Origin: JAACPR01 sp964598245
GTDB lineage: Bacteria; Patescibacteriota; Minisyncoccia; Phycocordibacterales; JAACPR01
DNA: 26,732 bases
Direction: 5' to 3'
Assembly: GCA_964598245.1 (NCBI GenBank)
Contig: CAZRAX010000004.1
Span: 1-26,732, forward strand
The notes beneath the pieces are model-generated. The model was not told where the DNA came from. It made no database searches and saw nothing but the letters and a program-made list of their open reading frames with translations. Each line of letters opens with the position of its first letter. Positions within the stretch are counted from its first letter, which is position 1. The position numbers were made by a program, and so were the translations under genes. This document shows positions 13,949 through 22,134 of the stretch, piece by piece.

Positions 13949-16900
13949 ATGACTGACGATAAAAAAGGTGGTGCTGATTTCCCACCTAAAACAGAGCAAA
14001 TTGCTCAACAAAAGTCGCAAGTTCAAAACTCTGCCACAGATTCAGCACAAAAATCACAAAATACAGAAAGAGAAGAAAGAGTTCTTCGCTTTTGGCAAAA
14101 TAATGAAATTTTTGAAAAGTCTCTAGAAAAAAATTCACCAAAAGGAGAATTTGTTTTTTATGATGGGCCTCCTTTTGCTACCGGTAAGCCTCATTATGGT
14201 CACATTCTGGCAGGAACTATCAAAGATATTATTCCAAGATATAAAACAATGCAGGGTTATCATGTTGATCGTCACTGGGGTTGGGATTGTCATGGACTAC
14301 CAATTGAGAGTCTGATTCAAAAAGAAAATAATTTGAATACCAAAAAAGATATCGAAGCATTCGGTATTAAAAATTTCAATCAAGCCGCTAAAGCCAGCGT
14401 TTTTCGTTATGATTCCGATTGGAAAGAGATTGTTCCGCGAACTGGTCGTTGGGTAGATATGGAGGACCAATACACCACTATGGATAATAATTTCATGGAA
14501 TCTGTTTGGTGGGGCTTTAAAAAACTTCACGATAAGGGACTTGTTTATGAAAATTTTCGTTCAATGCACATTTCTCCACTACTTGAAACCCCGCTTTCAA
14601 ATTTTGAAGTTAATCAAAACTACAAAGATATTACGGATATATCTGTTTACGCCAAGTTTCAACTAATTGATGTTGATGATTTGATTGGGAATACACTGGC
14701 CGAAGCTTATCAAAAAGCTGATCAAAAAATTTATTTAGTTGCATGGACAACAACTCCATGGACACTTTTTGGCAATACTGCTTTGGCTATTAATTCAAAA
14801 ATTACTTATGTCAAAGTTGCTGTTTCTACTGAATCGTCCGAAAAAGAAATTATTATCATTGCCAAAGATCGAGTTGAAAAAGTTTTAGAAGAAAAAGAAT
14901 ACGAAATTATTAGTGAAATTTTAGGGAATGATTTGGTTGGTAAAAAATATATTCCAGTTTTCAAACATTATTACAAAAATAACAAATTAGAAAATTATCA
15001 AAACGGCTGGAAAGTCTACTCTGCTGATTTTGTAACTACCGAAGATGGAACAGGGATTGTTCATATTGCTCCTGCTTTTGGTGAAGATGATTTACAAATG
15101 GGACAAAAAGAAAATTTACCATTTATTCAGCATGTAAATCTTGATGGAACAATTAAAGAAGAAATCCCTGAATTGGCAGGACGACAAGCTAAACCAAAAT
15201 CAGATGAAAAAGAGCCGAATAAACATCAGGAAACCGATATTGAAATTTTGAAAATATTGGCAGCTGACAATAAGCTTTTCAAAAAAGAAAAATATACTCA
15301 CAGTTACCCACATTGCTGGAGAACTGGTGCACCTCTTTTGAATTATGCTCTTTCTTCTTGGTTTATTAAAGTTACTGATTTTAAAAATAAGATGTCTGCC
15401 CTTAACAAAAAAATTAATTGGGTACCAGATTATGTTGGTGAAAAAAGATTTGGTAATTGGCTAGAGAATATCAAAGATTGGGGAGTCTCCCGAAGCCGTT
15501 TTTGGGGAACACCAATTCCAATTTGGAAATCGGAAGATGGTTCTGAAATTGAAGTTTTGGGTTCGGTGGCTGATATTAAAGCAAAAACTAAATCTAATAA
15601 TAAGTATTTCTTGGCTCGACATGGTGAATCTGATCATAATGTTAAAAAATTCTTGAATTCTGATAATACGGTTATTTCTAACTTAACTGATAAAGGTAAA
15701 AAGCAAGCCCAAAAAGCTGGACAAAAATTAAAAGGTCAAAAGATTGACTATCTATTTTGCTCACCCCTAAAAAGAACTAAAGATACTGCCGAAATAATTA
15801 CTAACATTATTGATTTTCCAAAAGATCAAATTATCTTTGATGATCGAATTCAAGAAACTCAATTTGGTATTCTCAATGGTCAAAGCGGTAGAGAATATAG
15901 CAAACTTTTCCAAAATGTTTTGGATAAATTTACCATTGCTCCGGAGGGGGGTGAAACAATCGCAGATATTCGTCGTAGAATTGGTGATTTTATTTATGAT
16001 CTTGATTCAAAATATCAAAACAAAAATATTTTGATTGTGACTCATGAATATCCAACCTGGGCTTTTCTTGGTGTAAGAGATGGATTAGATAATAAACAAA
16101 TGGCAGATTTAAAAGAGTTAGGTAAAGATTTTGTTCCAACTGGTAATTTGATTGAATATGATTTTGCATCATTGCCACACGATGATGATTATATTTTAGA
16201 TTTGCATAGACCATATATCGATGAAATTATTTTTGAAAAAAATGGTAAAACAATGTATCGAATCCCAGATATTTTTGATGGATGGATGGATTCTGGATCG
16301 ATGCCATTTGCTGCACCACATTATCCATTTGAAAATAAAATGTCACCAGGTGGTTTTCTAAAATCATCCAAAAATTTCCCAGCTGATTTTATTGCCGAGG
16401 GGCTAGATCAAACTAGGGGGTGGTTTTACACACTTCTGGTTCTCAATGCTGGGCTTTTTGACAAGAGTCCTTACAAAAATGTTGTTGTTAATGGTCTTGT
16501 ATTGGCAGAAGATGGGCAAAAAATGTCAAAGAGTTTGAGAAATTATCCTGACCCAGGATTAATTATTGATAAATATGGAGCAGATGCAATTCGTTATTAT
16601 ATGGTTTCATCTCCAGCTGTTCAATCAGAGCCACTGAATTTTACTGAAAAAGGTGTTGATGAAATTCAAAAGAAAATTATTCAAAGATTTTTGAATGTTA
16701 TCTCTTTCTATGAACTTTATAAAGATTCAATTTTTGATAAAAAAGAATCACAAATAAAAGATAATTTTGATAGACCAAATAGTGAAAACTTACTTGATCA
16801 ATGGATTATTGCTCGTTTAGATGAAGTTTTATTTGAAACCACAAAAGGTCTTGATAGTTATAATCTTGATGATGCTTGCAGACCATTTTTTGATTTTGTT

Positions 16901-17620
16901 GATGATCTTTCAACTTGGTATTTGCGTCGTTCCAGAGACAGAATTAAAGGAGATAATGTTGATGATAAAGAAATAACTTTAAAAACCCTATCTTATGTTA
17001 TTTTTGAATTTTCAAAAATCGTTTCTCCATTTATGCCTTTTGTAGCTGAGACAGTTTATCAAACAATTACTGGTTACAATTTTAAAAATTCTAAAAAAAG
17101 TATACATCTTTTGTCTTGGAGTACCCCAAGAGGAATTGATCGTGAGATTCTTGATCAAATGAAAAAAGTCAGAAATGTTGTGGGGATGGCATTAGAGGCT
17201 CGTGATATTAATAAAATTAAAGTTCGCCAACCACTTCAAAAAATTACAATCGGAATTGAATTAGATGATCAACTAAAAAATATTATTGCCGAAGAGATTA
17301 ATGTCAAAGAAGTTCTTTTTGATGAAAAACTTGATCAAAAAGAAATTAATCTTGATACAAATATTACGGAAGCGCTTCGACAAGAGGGAGTTGTCCGTGA
17401 ATTAGTTCGTTTCATTCAATCTTATAGAAAAGAATTAAAACTTCATCCAGCAGATAAAATTAAAATTCAAATAAAAACTTCAAATATTGATTTAATAAAA
17501 AAGTTTGATAATTACATCAAAAAAATTGTTAATGCAAAAAAAATTGATTTTGCTGATTCTGTTTTAGGTAAAGATTTTGACATCAACAATATTAAATTTA
17601 TTATCAAAATTAAAAGGTAG
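13949..17620 (+). CDS. ileS: Isoleucyl-tRNA synthetase with an inserted histidine-phosphatase domain
   Basis: The class I synthetase charges tRNA-Ile. The 1223-aa chain has a 35-residue Q/S-rich leader, HYGH (82-85), the CP1 editing domain (WTTTPWTLFGNT; DGTGIVHIAPAFGEDD), WGTPIPIW, KMSKS (858-862) and a helical anticodon-binding C-terminal region. Between GSVADIKAKT and LDLHRPYIDEI (residues 552-739) a complete histidine phosphatase is inserted, with RHGE (H558), SPLKRT (R609), E636 and THE (H699). Spacings are close to those of cofactor-dependent phosphoglycerate mutases and related phosphatases. The synthetase resumes in frame with IPDIFDGWMDSGSMP, so this is a domain insertion and not an assembly join. 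The long form belongs to the eukaryote-like IleRS branch. recO follows nine bases later. Confidence 0.95.
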   Translation: MTDDKKGGADFPPKTEQIAQQKSQVQNSATDSAQKSQNTEREERVLRFWQNNEIFEKSLEKNSPKGEFVFYDGPPFATGKPHYGHILAGTIKDIIPRYKTMQGYHVDRHWGWDCHGLPIESLIQKENNLNTKKDIEAFGIKNFNQAAKASVFRYDSDWKEIVPRTGRWVDMEDQYTTMDNNFMESVWWGFKKLHDKGLVYENFRSMHISPLLETPLSNFEVNQNYKDITDISVYAKFQLIDVDDLIGNTLAEAYQKADQKIYLVAWTTTPWTLFGNTALAINSKITYVKVAVSTESSEKEIIIIAKDRVEKVLEEKEYEIISEILGNDLVGKKYIPVFKHYYKNNKLENYQNGWKVYSADFVTTEDGTGIVHIAPAFGEDDLQMGQKENLPFIQHVNLDGTIKEEIPELAGRQAKPKSDEKEPNKHQETDIEILKILAADNKLFKKEKYTHSYPHCWRTGAPLLNYALSSWFIKVTDFKNKMSALNKKINWVPDYVGEKRFGNWLENIKDWGVSRSRFWGTPIPIWKSEDGSEIEVLGSVADIKAKTKSNNKYFLARHGESDHNVKKFLNSDNTVISNLTDKGKKQAQKAGQKLKGQKIDYLFCSPLKRTKDTAEIITNIIDFPKDQIIFDDRIQETQFGILNGQSGREYSKLFQNVLDKFTIAPEGGETIADIRRRIGDFIYDLDSKYQNKNILIVTHEYPTWAFLGVRDGLDNKQMADLKELGKDFVPTGNLIEYDFASLPHDDDYILDLHRPYIDEIIFEKNGKTMYRIPDIFDGWMDSGSMPFAAPHYPFENKMSPGGFLKSSKNFPADFIAEGLDQTRGWFYTLLVLNAGLFDKSPYKNVVVNGLVLAEDGQKMSKSLRNYPDPGLIIDKYGADAIRYYMVSSPAVQSEPLNFTEKGVDEIQKKIIQRFLNVISFYELYKDSIFDKKESQIKDNFDRPNSENLLDQWIIARLDEVLFETTKGLDSYNLDDACRPFFDFVDDLSTWYLRRSRDRIKGDNVDDKEITLKTLSYVIFEFSKIVSPFMPFVAETVYQTITGYNFKNSKKSIHLLSWSTPRGIDREILDQMKKVRNVVGMALEARDINKIKVRQPLQKITIGIELDDQLKNIIAEEINVKEVLFDEKLDQKEINLDTNITEALRQEGVVRELVRFIQSYRKELKLHPADKIKIQIKTSNIDLIKKFDNYIKKIVNAKKIDFADSVLGKDFDINNIKFIIKIKR
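15602..16165 (+). other. Histidine-phosphatase (PGAM-like) domain inside IleRS
   Basis: This segment encodes residues 552-739 of IleRS. It starts KYFLARHGESDHN, continues NLTDKGKKQAQKAG and the conserved FCSPLKRTKDTAE, then IAPEGGETIADIRRRIGDF and ILIVTHEYPTW. The catalytic set H558/R609/E636/H699 is complete. The family removes or transfers phosphate through a phosphohistidine. The substrate is unknown; candidates are metabolite phosphates, a phosphorylated tRNA or nucleotide, or a role as a structural or sensor module. Confidence 0.92.
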
Positions 17621-17629
17621 TTTTTCACT

Positions 17630-18220
17630 ATGCATCATATTAACAAGACTGATTCCTTGGTTTTAAATAGTCAGAACTTGAGAGAATCTGACAAACAACT
17701 TATCTTATTAACAAAAGATTTTGGTCTTTTGAAAATTATAGCTCAGGGGGTTAGAAAAATAGAATCAAAATTACGACCTTCAATTCAAGATTATTCTTTT
17801 TGTCAGATTGCTTTTGTTTCTGGTCGTGCTGGTTTTAGATTAACTAATGCCCGAATTGAAAAAACTCTATTATTAGAAATTAAAAATCAAAAAATTCTTC
17901 AATCTATTTTGAGGTCACTTAACTTGATTGAAAGATTGGTTTGGAGTGAAATTAATGATGGGCTTTATGATTTGGTTTATGACTTTTGTAATTTTATTAT
18001 TAAAAATCAAAATAGAATTCTTCATCAACAACAGATTCATACCATTGAGTCCCTTTTTGTTCTTAATATTTTAAACAAACTTGGCTATGTTGATAATCAA
18101 AAATATGGCGAGTATTTAAATCAAAAAATATCTCTTGAATTAATCAATGATTTTAGTGACACAGATAGAAAAAATTTAAATAAGGTTATTAACCAGTCAA
18201 TTAAAGAATCTGGTCTATAA
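17630..18220 (+). CDS. recO: RecO, recombination mediator protein (short form)
   Basis: RecO helps load RecA on SSB-coated DNA in the RecFOR pathway. The 196-aa protein has the N-terminal OB fold with TDSLVLNSQNLRESDKQLIL and LTKDFGLLKIIAQGVRK, then the RLTNA segment and a helical domain. It is shorter than the usual 240-260 aa and lacks the four-cysteine zinc motif seen in many RecO proteins; the only cysteines are isolated. It follows ileS by nine bases and is likely in the same unit. Identity rests mainly on the N-terminal domain. Confidence 0.85.
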   Translation: MHHINKTDSLVLNSQNLRESDKQLILLTKDFGLLKIIAQGVRKIESKLRPSIQDYSFCQIAFVSGRAGFRLTNARIEKTLLLEIKNQKILQSILRSLNLIERLVWSEINDGLYDLVYDFCNFIIKNQNRILHQQQIHTIESLFVLNILNKLGYVDNQKYGEYLNQKISLELINDFSDTDRKNLNKVINQSIKESGL

Positions 18221-18223
18221 ATT

Positions 18224-18232
18224 TGTTATAAT
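18224..18232 (+). promoter_or_regulatory. Extended -10 promoter of the 646-aa surface protein gene
   Basis: TGT-TATAAT (TGn plus a perfect -10) ends nine bases before the ATG at 18242. A second overlapping TATAAT (18232-18237) ends four bases before the ATG. Either would give a near-leaderless mRNA. Confidence 0.55.
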
Positions 18233-18241
18233 ATAATTCAA

Positions 18242-20182
18242 ATGGAAACTTATAATAATCATGGTAAAAATAATGTTGATAAGCTTCAAAGAAAGCTGTA
18301 TGAAAAGGATTTTTCTATTAGAAGACGACCAAGATCAGAATTAGAAAAAAAAGATTATAATTTAGAAGGTGATTGGAAAGATGAATCTAAAAAAGAAAAA
18401 GATCCTTTTGATGTTTCTAAAATTAAACCCCGACGAAATGGTATGGGTTTTTTCGGTTATTTAATGGTTTTTGCCGCTTTGTTTTTTGTTGCTTCAGTTG
18501 GCTATGCTAGTTATATTTTCTTTTTTGCTAGTCAAGAAATTTCTGCTAATGCTGTTGATATCAATATTTCTGCTCCAGTTTCAATTAGTGCTGGGGAAAT
18601 ATTATCAACTGATTTGATTATTCAAAATAACAACCCAATTCCATTAAAATCAGTTGATTTAATTGTTGAATATCCTAATGGAACAAAATCATCAGAAGAT
18701 TTTGTTACAGACTTAAAAAGGACAAGGGAAAGTTTGGGAACTATAAATTCTGGACAAGTTGTTAGAAAAACTGTTCAGTCTGCTCTTTTCGGAGAAGAAG
18801 GAGACAGCAAAGAAATTTCTGTTCAGCTGGAATATCAGGTTGATGGATCTAATGCAATTTTTAATAAGAAAAAAGTTTTTAATGTTATTTTAAATGCTGC
18901 TCCAGCCCGAGTTACCGTCTCTGGTATAAAAGAAGTTTCTTCTGGACAAGAAATTGAATTAATCGCAACCGTAATTTCAAACTCTAATACCGAATTAAAA
19001 AATTTAATGGTTACAGCAGTGTATCCGTTTGGTTTTAGTTTTGTCGAGGCAGATGTTGAACCAGCCTTTTCAAATAATATTTGGGTTATTGATTCTATTG
19101 CACCAAATGATCAAAAGGTTATCAAAATTAAGGGAATAATTAATGGTCAAAATGAGGAAGAGCGAGTTTTCAAATTTAATACAGGTTTAGTTGATCAAAA
19201 TAATAGTGAAAGAATGGGAATTGTGTTTAGTAATTTTGTTCATGACATCCTTATTAAAAGGCCGTTTATTGGACTTAATATTTTATTGAATAATTCTAAT
19301 CAATCAGTTGTTGCTGTAAATAGTGGTTCAACTGTTGCTGGTGAGATTGTTTTTTCAAATAATACCAGCGATACAGTTAGAAATCTCGATGTTCGGTTAA
19401 ATATCGAGGGTGATGTTATAAATGAAAAAAGTATTTCAGGTGAAGGAGGTTTTTATAATTCTTCTGATAATACTTTAATTTTTAATACTCAGACAAATAG
19501 TGGTCTCAGAGAAATCGCATCAAGAAAAGAGTATAGAATTAAGTTTCAATTTGACCTATTTAATCTTGTTACTTCCGGAGTTTCTTTGAATAATCCAGAA
19601 GTTAATATTACTGCTAAAGTTAAAGGAGATAGAATTTATGAAAATAATGTTGAAGAAAAAATAGATCAAGATACTTCTAGGGTTGCCAAAGTGATATCAG
19701 ATGTTTTTGTTGGAGCCTACACTCTTAGAAGCATGGGTCCTTTTGAAAATACTGGGCCGATACCACCAAAAGCCGAAACTGAATCAACATACACAATTGC
19801 TTGGAGTATTTCTAATAATACTAATGATATTGAAAATGCAGTTATTACCGCTGTTTTGCCAAATTACATACAGTGGGCAAATAAAGTAAGTCCAACTAAT
19901 GAAGTTTATAATTATGATGAAAATTCTCGAAGTTTTACTTGGAATGTTGGGAGTATTCCAGCTGGGACTGGATTTACTAGTAGTGCCAAAGAAATTTTCT
20001 TTCAAGTTAAATTCTTCCCAAGTTTAACTCAGATAGGGGAAAGTCCTAATTTATTGAGAGATGTTTTCTTTAGTGCCAAAGATAGCTTTACTGGTACAGA
20101 TATTAAAATTAGTGGTACTATTCCAAACACTAGGCTAAGTGATGATGATGCTGTTTCTAATCATCAATTTGTGATTGAATAG
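18242..20182 (+). CDS. Large single-pass membrane protein with extracellular beta-sandwich repeats
   Basis: The 646-aa protein has a charged cytoplasmic N-terminal part (1-65, rich in K, R, E), one membrane helix (about 69-96), and about 550 residues outside. The outer part alternates hydrophobic strands with N, S, T-rich turns and contains repeated phrases such as ISAGEILSTDLIIQNNNPIP, SSGQEIELIATVISNSNTEL and ENAVITAVLPNYIQWA, which are typical of CARDB/DUF11-like adhesin folds. No enzyme motif is visible. It may be a surface or attachment-related protein of an episymbiont. It sits between recO and glyS and has its own promoter; the link to its neighbours is probably only positional. Confidence 0.7.
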   Translation: METYNNHGKNNVDKLQRKLYEKDFSIRRRPRSELEKKDYNLEGDWKDESKKEKDPFDVSKIKPRRNGMGFFGYLMVFAALFFVASVGYASYIFFFASQEISANAVDINISAPVSISAGEILSTDLIIQNNNPIPLKSVDLIVEYPNGTKSSEDFVTDLKRTRESLGTINSGQVVRKTVQSALFGEEGDSKEISVQLEYQVDGSNAIFNKKKVFNVILNAAPARVTVSGIKEVSSGQEIELIATVISNSNTELKNLMVTAVYPFGFSFVEADVEPAFSNNIWVIDSIAPNDQKVIKIKGIINGQNEEERVFKFNTGLVDQNNSERMGIVFSNFVHDILIKRPFIGLNILLNNSNQSVVAVNSGSTVAGEIVFSNNTSDTVRNLDVRLNIEGDVINEKSISGEGGFYNSSDNTLIFNTQTNSGLREIASRKEYRIKFQFDLFNLVTSGVSLNNPEVNITAKVKGDRIYENNVEEKIDQDTSRVAKVISDVFVGAYTLRSMGPFENTGPIPPKAETESTYTIAWSISNNTNDIENAVITAVLPNYIQWANKVSPTNEVYNYDENSRSFTWNVGSIPAGTGFTSSAKEIFFQVKFFPSLTQIGESPNLLRDVFFSAKDSFTGTDIKISGTIPNTRLSDDDAVSNHQFVIE

Positions 20183-20187
20183 TAGTT

Positions 20188-21603
20188 ATGTTTTCAAAAA
20201 TGTTTAAAAAAAATACTAATCAAGAAAATTCAGAAAAAATGGAAAAAATTATTTCCCTTTGTAAAAGAAGGGGTTTTATTTATCAGGGTTCGGAAATTTA
20301 TGGTGGTTTAGCAGGGACTTGGGATTATGGTCCTTTGGGTGTTGCTTTGAAAAAAAATATTGAAAATATTTGGTGGAAAATGTTTGTTGATAATCGTGAC
20401 GATATGTATGGAATTGATGCCGCGATTTTAATGAACCCAAATGTTTGGCGTGCAAGTGGACATGTTGATTCCTTTTCTGACCCCTTAATCGAAGACAAAA
20501 AAACAAAAAAAAGATATCGTGCAGATCATTTATTAGAAGAAGCTGGTATCAATCCAGCTGGAATGTCAGTTGAAGAAATGTCTGCAAAAATTTCTGAACA
20601 AAATATTAAATCACCAGATGGAAATGATTTAGGAGAAGTTCAAAATTTTAAAATGATGTTTGAAACAAAAATTGGTGCTTCAGATGATGCAGGCGTTTCA
20701 TATCTACGACCTGAAACTGCTGGAGGAATTTTTGTTAATTTTAAAAATATTGTTGATTCTTTTCATCCCAAACTACCATTTGGAATTGCACAAATTGGTA
20801 AGGCATTTCGTAATGAAATTGCACCTCGAGATTTTATTTTTCGTGTTCGTGAATTAGAACAAATGGAAATTGAATATTTTGTTCAATCAGAAAACTGGGA
20901 AGAACATTTTGAAAAATGGCGAAAAGATATGTGGAATTATGTTGATGCAATTGGTTTACCTCGCGAGATGGTTCATGAATTAGAAGTTTCTGAAGAAGAT
21001 CGTGCTCATTATTCAAAACGCACAATTGATTTTGAATTTGATTATCCGTTTGGTCGCAAAGAACTTTACGGTTTGGCTTATCGTGGTGATTATGATTTGA
21101 GCAAGCACAAAGAAGGAAGCGGAGTTAATATTGAATATGTTGATTCAGAGAATGGTGAAAAGTTAATTCCGCATGTTATTGAACCATCCCTTGGTGTGGG
21201 GAGAACAATTTTGGCAGTTTTGTCTAGTGCTTATGCTGAAGATGAAATTGATGGAGAAAAGCGCGCTTTTTTGAAATTGTCACCGTTTGTGGCTCCAATC
21301 AAAGTTGCTGTTTTTCCGCTTTTGAAAAATAAACCAGAACTAGTTGAAAAAGCACGTGAAATTTTTGAAATGATTCGTTCTGAAATTCCTCAAATAATGT
21401 TTGATACAAACGGAAATATTGGTAAAAGATATCGTCGTCAAGATGAAATTGGAACACCATTTTGTGTAACAATAGATTTTGAAACTATCGAAGCCGACAG
21501 TTCCGAAAATGCAGAAATAACAGTTCGAGATCGTGACACTGGTAATCAAGAGAAAGTTAAAATTAAAGAAGTTTTAGAATATTTAAATAAAAAATTAAAA
21601 TAA
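20188..21603 (+). CDS. glyS: Glycyl-tRNA synthetase, homodimeric type
   Basis: The class II synthetase charges tRNA-Gly. It is the single-chain alpha2 form and not the alpha2beta2 GlyQ/GlyS pair. Landmarks are CKRRGFIYQGSEIYGGLAGT, WDYGPLGVALKKNIE, SYLRPETAGGIFVNF, motif 2 FRNEIAPRDFIFRVRE, and motif 3 around PHVIEPSLGVGRTI, followed by the anticodon-binding domain FVAPIKVAVFPL. The 471-aa length is normal. The first ATG (20188) is used, but residues 1-17 (lysine- and asparagine-rich) may be dispensable, since MEKIISLCKRRGF at 20239 is a more typical start. The stop is followed at once by a terminator. Confidence 0.94.
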   Translation: MFSKMFKKNTNQENSEKMEKIISLCKRRGFIYQGSEIYGGLAGTWDYGPLGVALKKNIENIWWKMFVDNRDDMYGIDAAILMNPNVWRASGHVDSFSDPLIEDKKTKKRYRADHLLEEAGINPAGMSVEEMSAKISEQNIKSPDGNDLGEVQNFKMMFETKIGASDDAGVSYLRPETAGGIFVNFKNIVDSFHPKLPFGIAQIGKAFRNEIAPRDFIFRVRELEQMEIEYFVQSENWEEHFEKWRKDMWNYVDAIGLPREMVHELEVSEEDRAHYSKRTIDFEFDYPFGRKELYGLAYRGDYDLSKHKEGSGVNIEYVDSENGEKLIPHVIEPSLGVGRTILAVLSSAYAEDEIDGEKRAFLKLSPFVAPIKVAVFPLLKNKPELVEKAREIFEMIRSEIPQIMFDTNGNIGKRYRRQDEIGTPFCVTIDFETIEADSSENAEITVRDRDTGNQEKVKIKEVLEYLNKKLK

Positions 21604-21627
21604 AAAACCGCTCCTAGGAGCGGTTTT
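21604..21627. terminator. Bidirectional terminator between glyS and a convergent gene
   Basis: AAAACCGCTC and GAGCGGTTTT form a perfect 10-bp stem around CTAG. T runs are present on both strands, longer on the minus side. The stop codon of the opposite gene (TAG, 21616-21614) lies in the loop. Confidence 0.85.
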
Positions 21628-21952
21628 GTGAGAACTTTGTTCTGGGAATTTTATAATGTTCGGCAGCTTTTTGGTCAATGACCCAACCACCTTCTTTGAG
21701 CTCTTCAACATGATTAACTGATGAGTTTACCATACTCCCTTTGACTTTCAAGGTGTTTTTCTCTTTGTTGTAGCTGACAATCCCCAGTCGAAATTTTTGA
21801 TCTGGTTCTTCGATACAGCCAATAATTATAAGATCAATCTGCTCTGGTGTTATTACCAATTCAAATTTTTTTGAAAATATTGGTAAATTTCTACCATCGA
21901 TCTGCTGTTCAACTGAAGGAGCCCACATTTCAGCTTCTACATTAATTTTCAT
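21614..21952 (-). CDS. Unknown 112-aa soluble protein
   Basis: The protein begins MKINVEAEMWAPSVEQQI and has alternating strands with a C-terminal helix (EGGWVIDQKAAEHYKIPRTK). There is no signal peptide, membrane helix or recognisable catalytic motif, and one cysteine. I do not recognise the family. A Shine-Dalgarno-like AAAGGAAAG lies just upstream of the ATG, and a GC content near that of the nucleotide block suggests a similar history. It is convergent with glyS and divergent from the M16 peptidase; a long palindrome lies upstream. Confidence 0.65.
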   Translation of the reverse strand: MKINVEAEMWAPSVEQQIDGRNLPIFSKKFELVITPEQIDLIIIGCIEEPDQKFRLGIVSYNKEKNTLKVKGSMVNSSVNHVEELKEGGWVIDQKAAEHYKIPRTKFSQNRS

Positions 21953-22004
21953 TTTCTTTCCTTTTGTTGAAGGTTCTTAATTTAGCTTATCTCAATACAT
22001 TCAT

Positions 22005-22103
22005 AAAGTAAACCACAAAATATTTTCTATCGAGTTCCTCCGCAGGTGCACGAACAGCACCGAGGACCTGGAACGAGAGAGATAATATTTTGTAGTTTAC
22101 TTT
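22005..22103. repeat. 99-base imperfect palindrome in a divergent intergenic region
   Basis: The outer arms pair as AAAGTAAAC/GTTTACTTT, one C-A mismatch, then ACAAAATATT/AATATTTTGT, making a 20-position stem. The stem continues imperfectly inward to GTTCC/GGAAC (22034-22038 with 22070-22074) and GGTGC/GCACC (22045-22049 with 22057-22061), leaving a seven-base loop. The core is GC-rich, unlike the AT-rich arms. It resembles neither a simple terminator (no T run, wrong place) nor a tRNA. Candidates are a MITE-like element, a small structured RNA, or a protein-binding operator. No other copy is apparent in this window. The bases 21953-22004 hold nothing else recognisable. Confidence 0.8.
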
Positions 22104-22125
22104 GGGAGGTGATTTCTGCTAAACT
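22096..22125 (+). promoter_or_regulatory. Promoter of the M16 peptidase gene, overlapping the palindrome
   Basis: TTTACT (22096-22101, four of six to TTGACA) lies in the right arm of the palindrome. After 18 bases comes TAAACT (22120-22125) with a TGC extension (22117-22119), ending nine bases before the ATG at 22135. By symmetry the left arm gives TTTACT on the opposite strand, facing the 112-aa gene. Confidence 0.45.
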
Positions 22126-22134
22126 AACCATCAT

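Noticed and set aside
22005..22103. Palindrome as a tRNA, SRP RNA or simple terminator
   Set aside because: No cloverleaf, no SRP GGAA/hexaloop arrangement that I could place, and no T run; it sits between gene starts and not ends.
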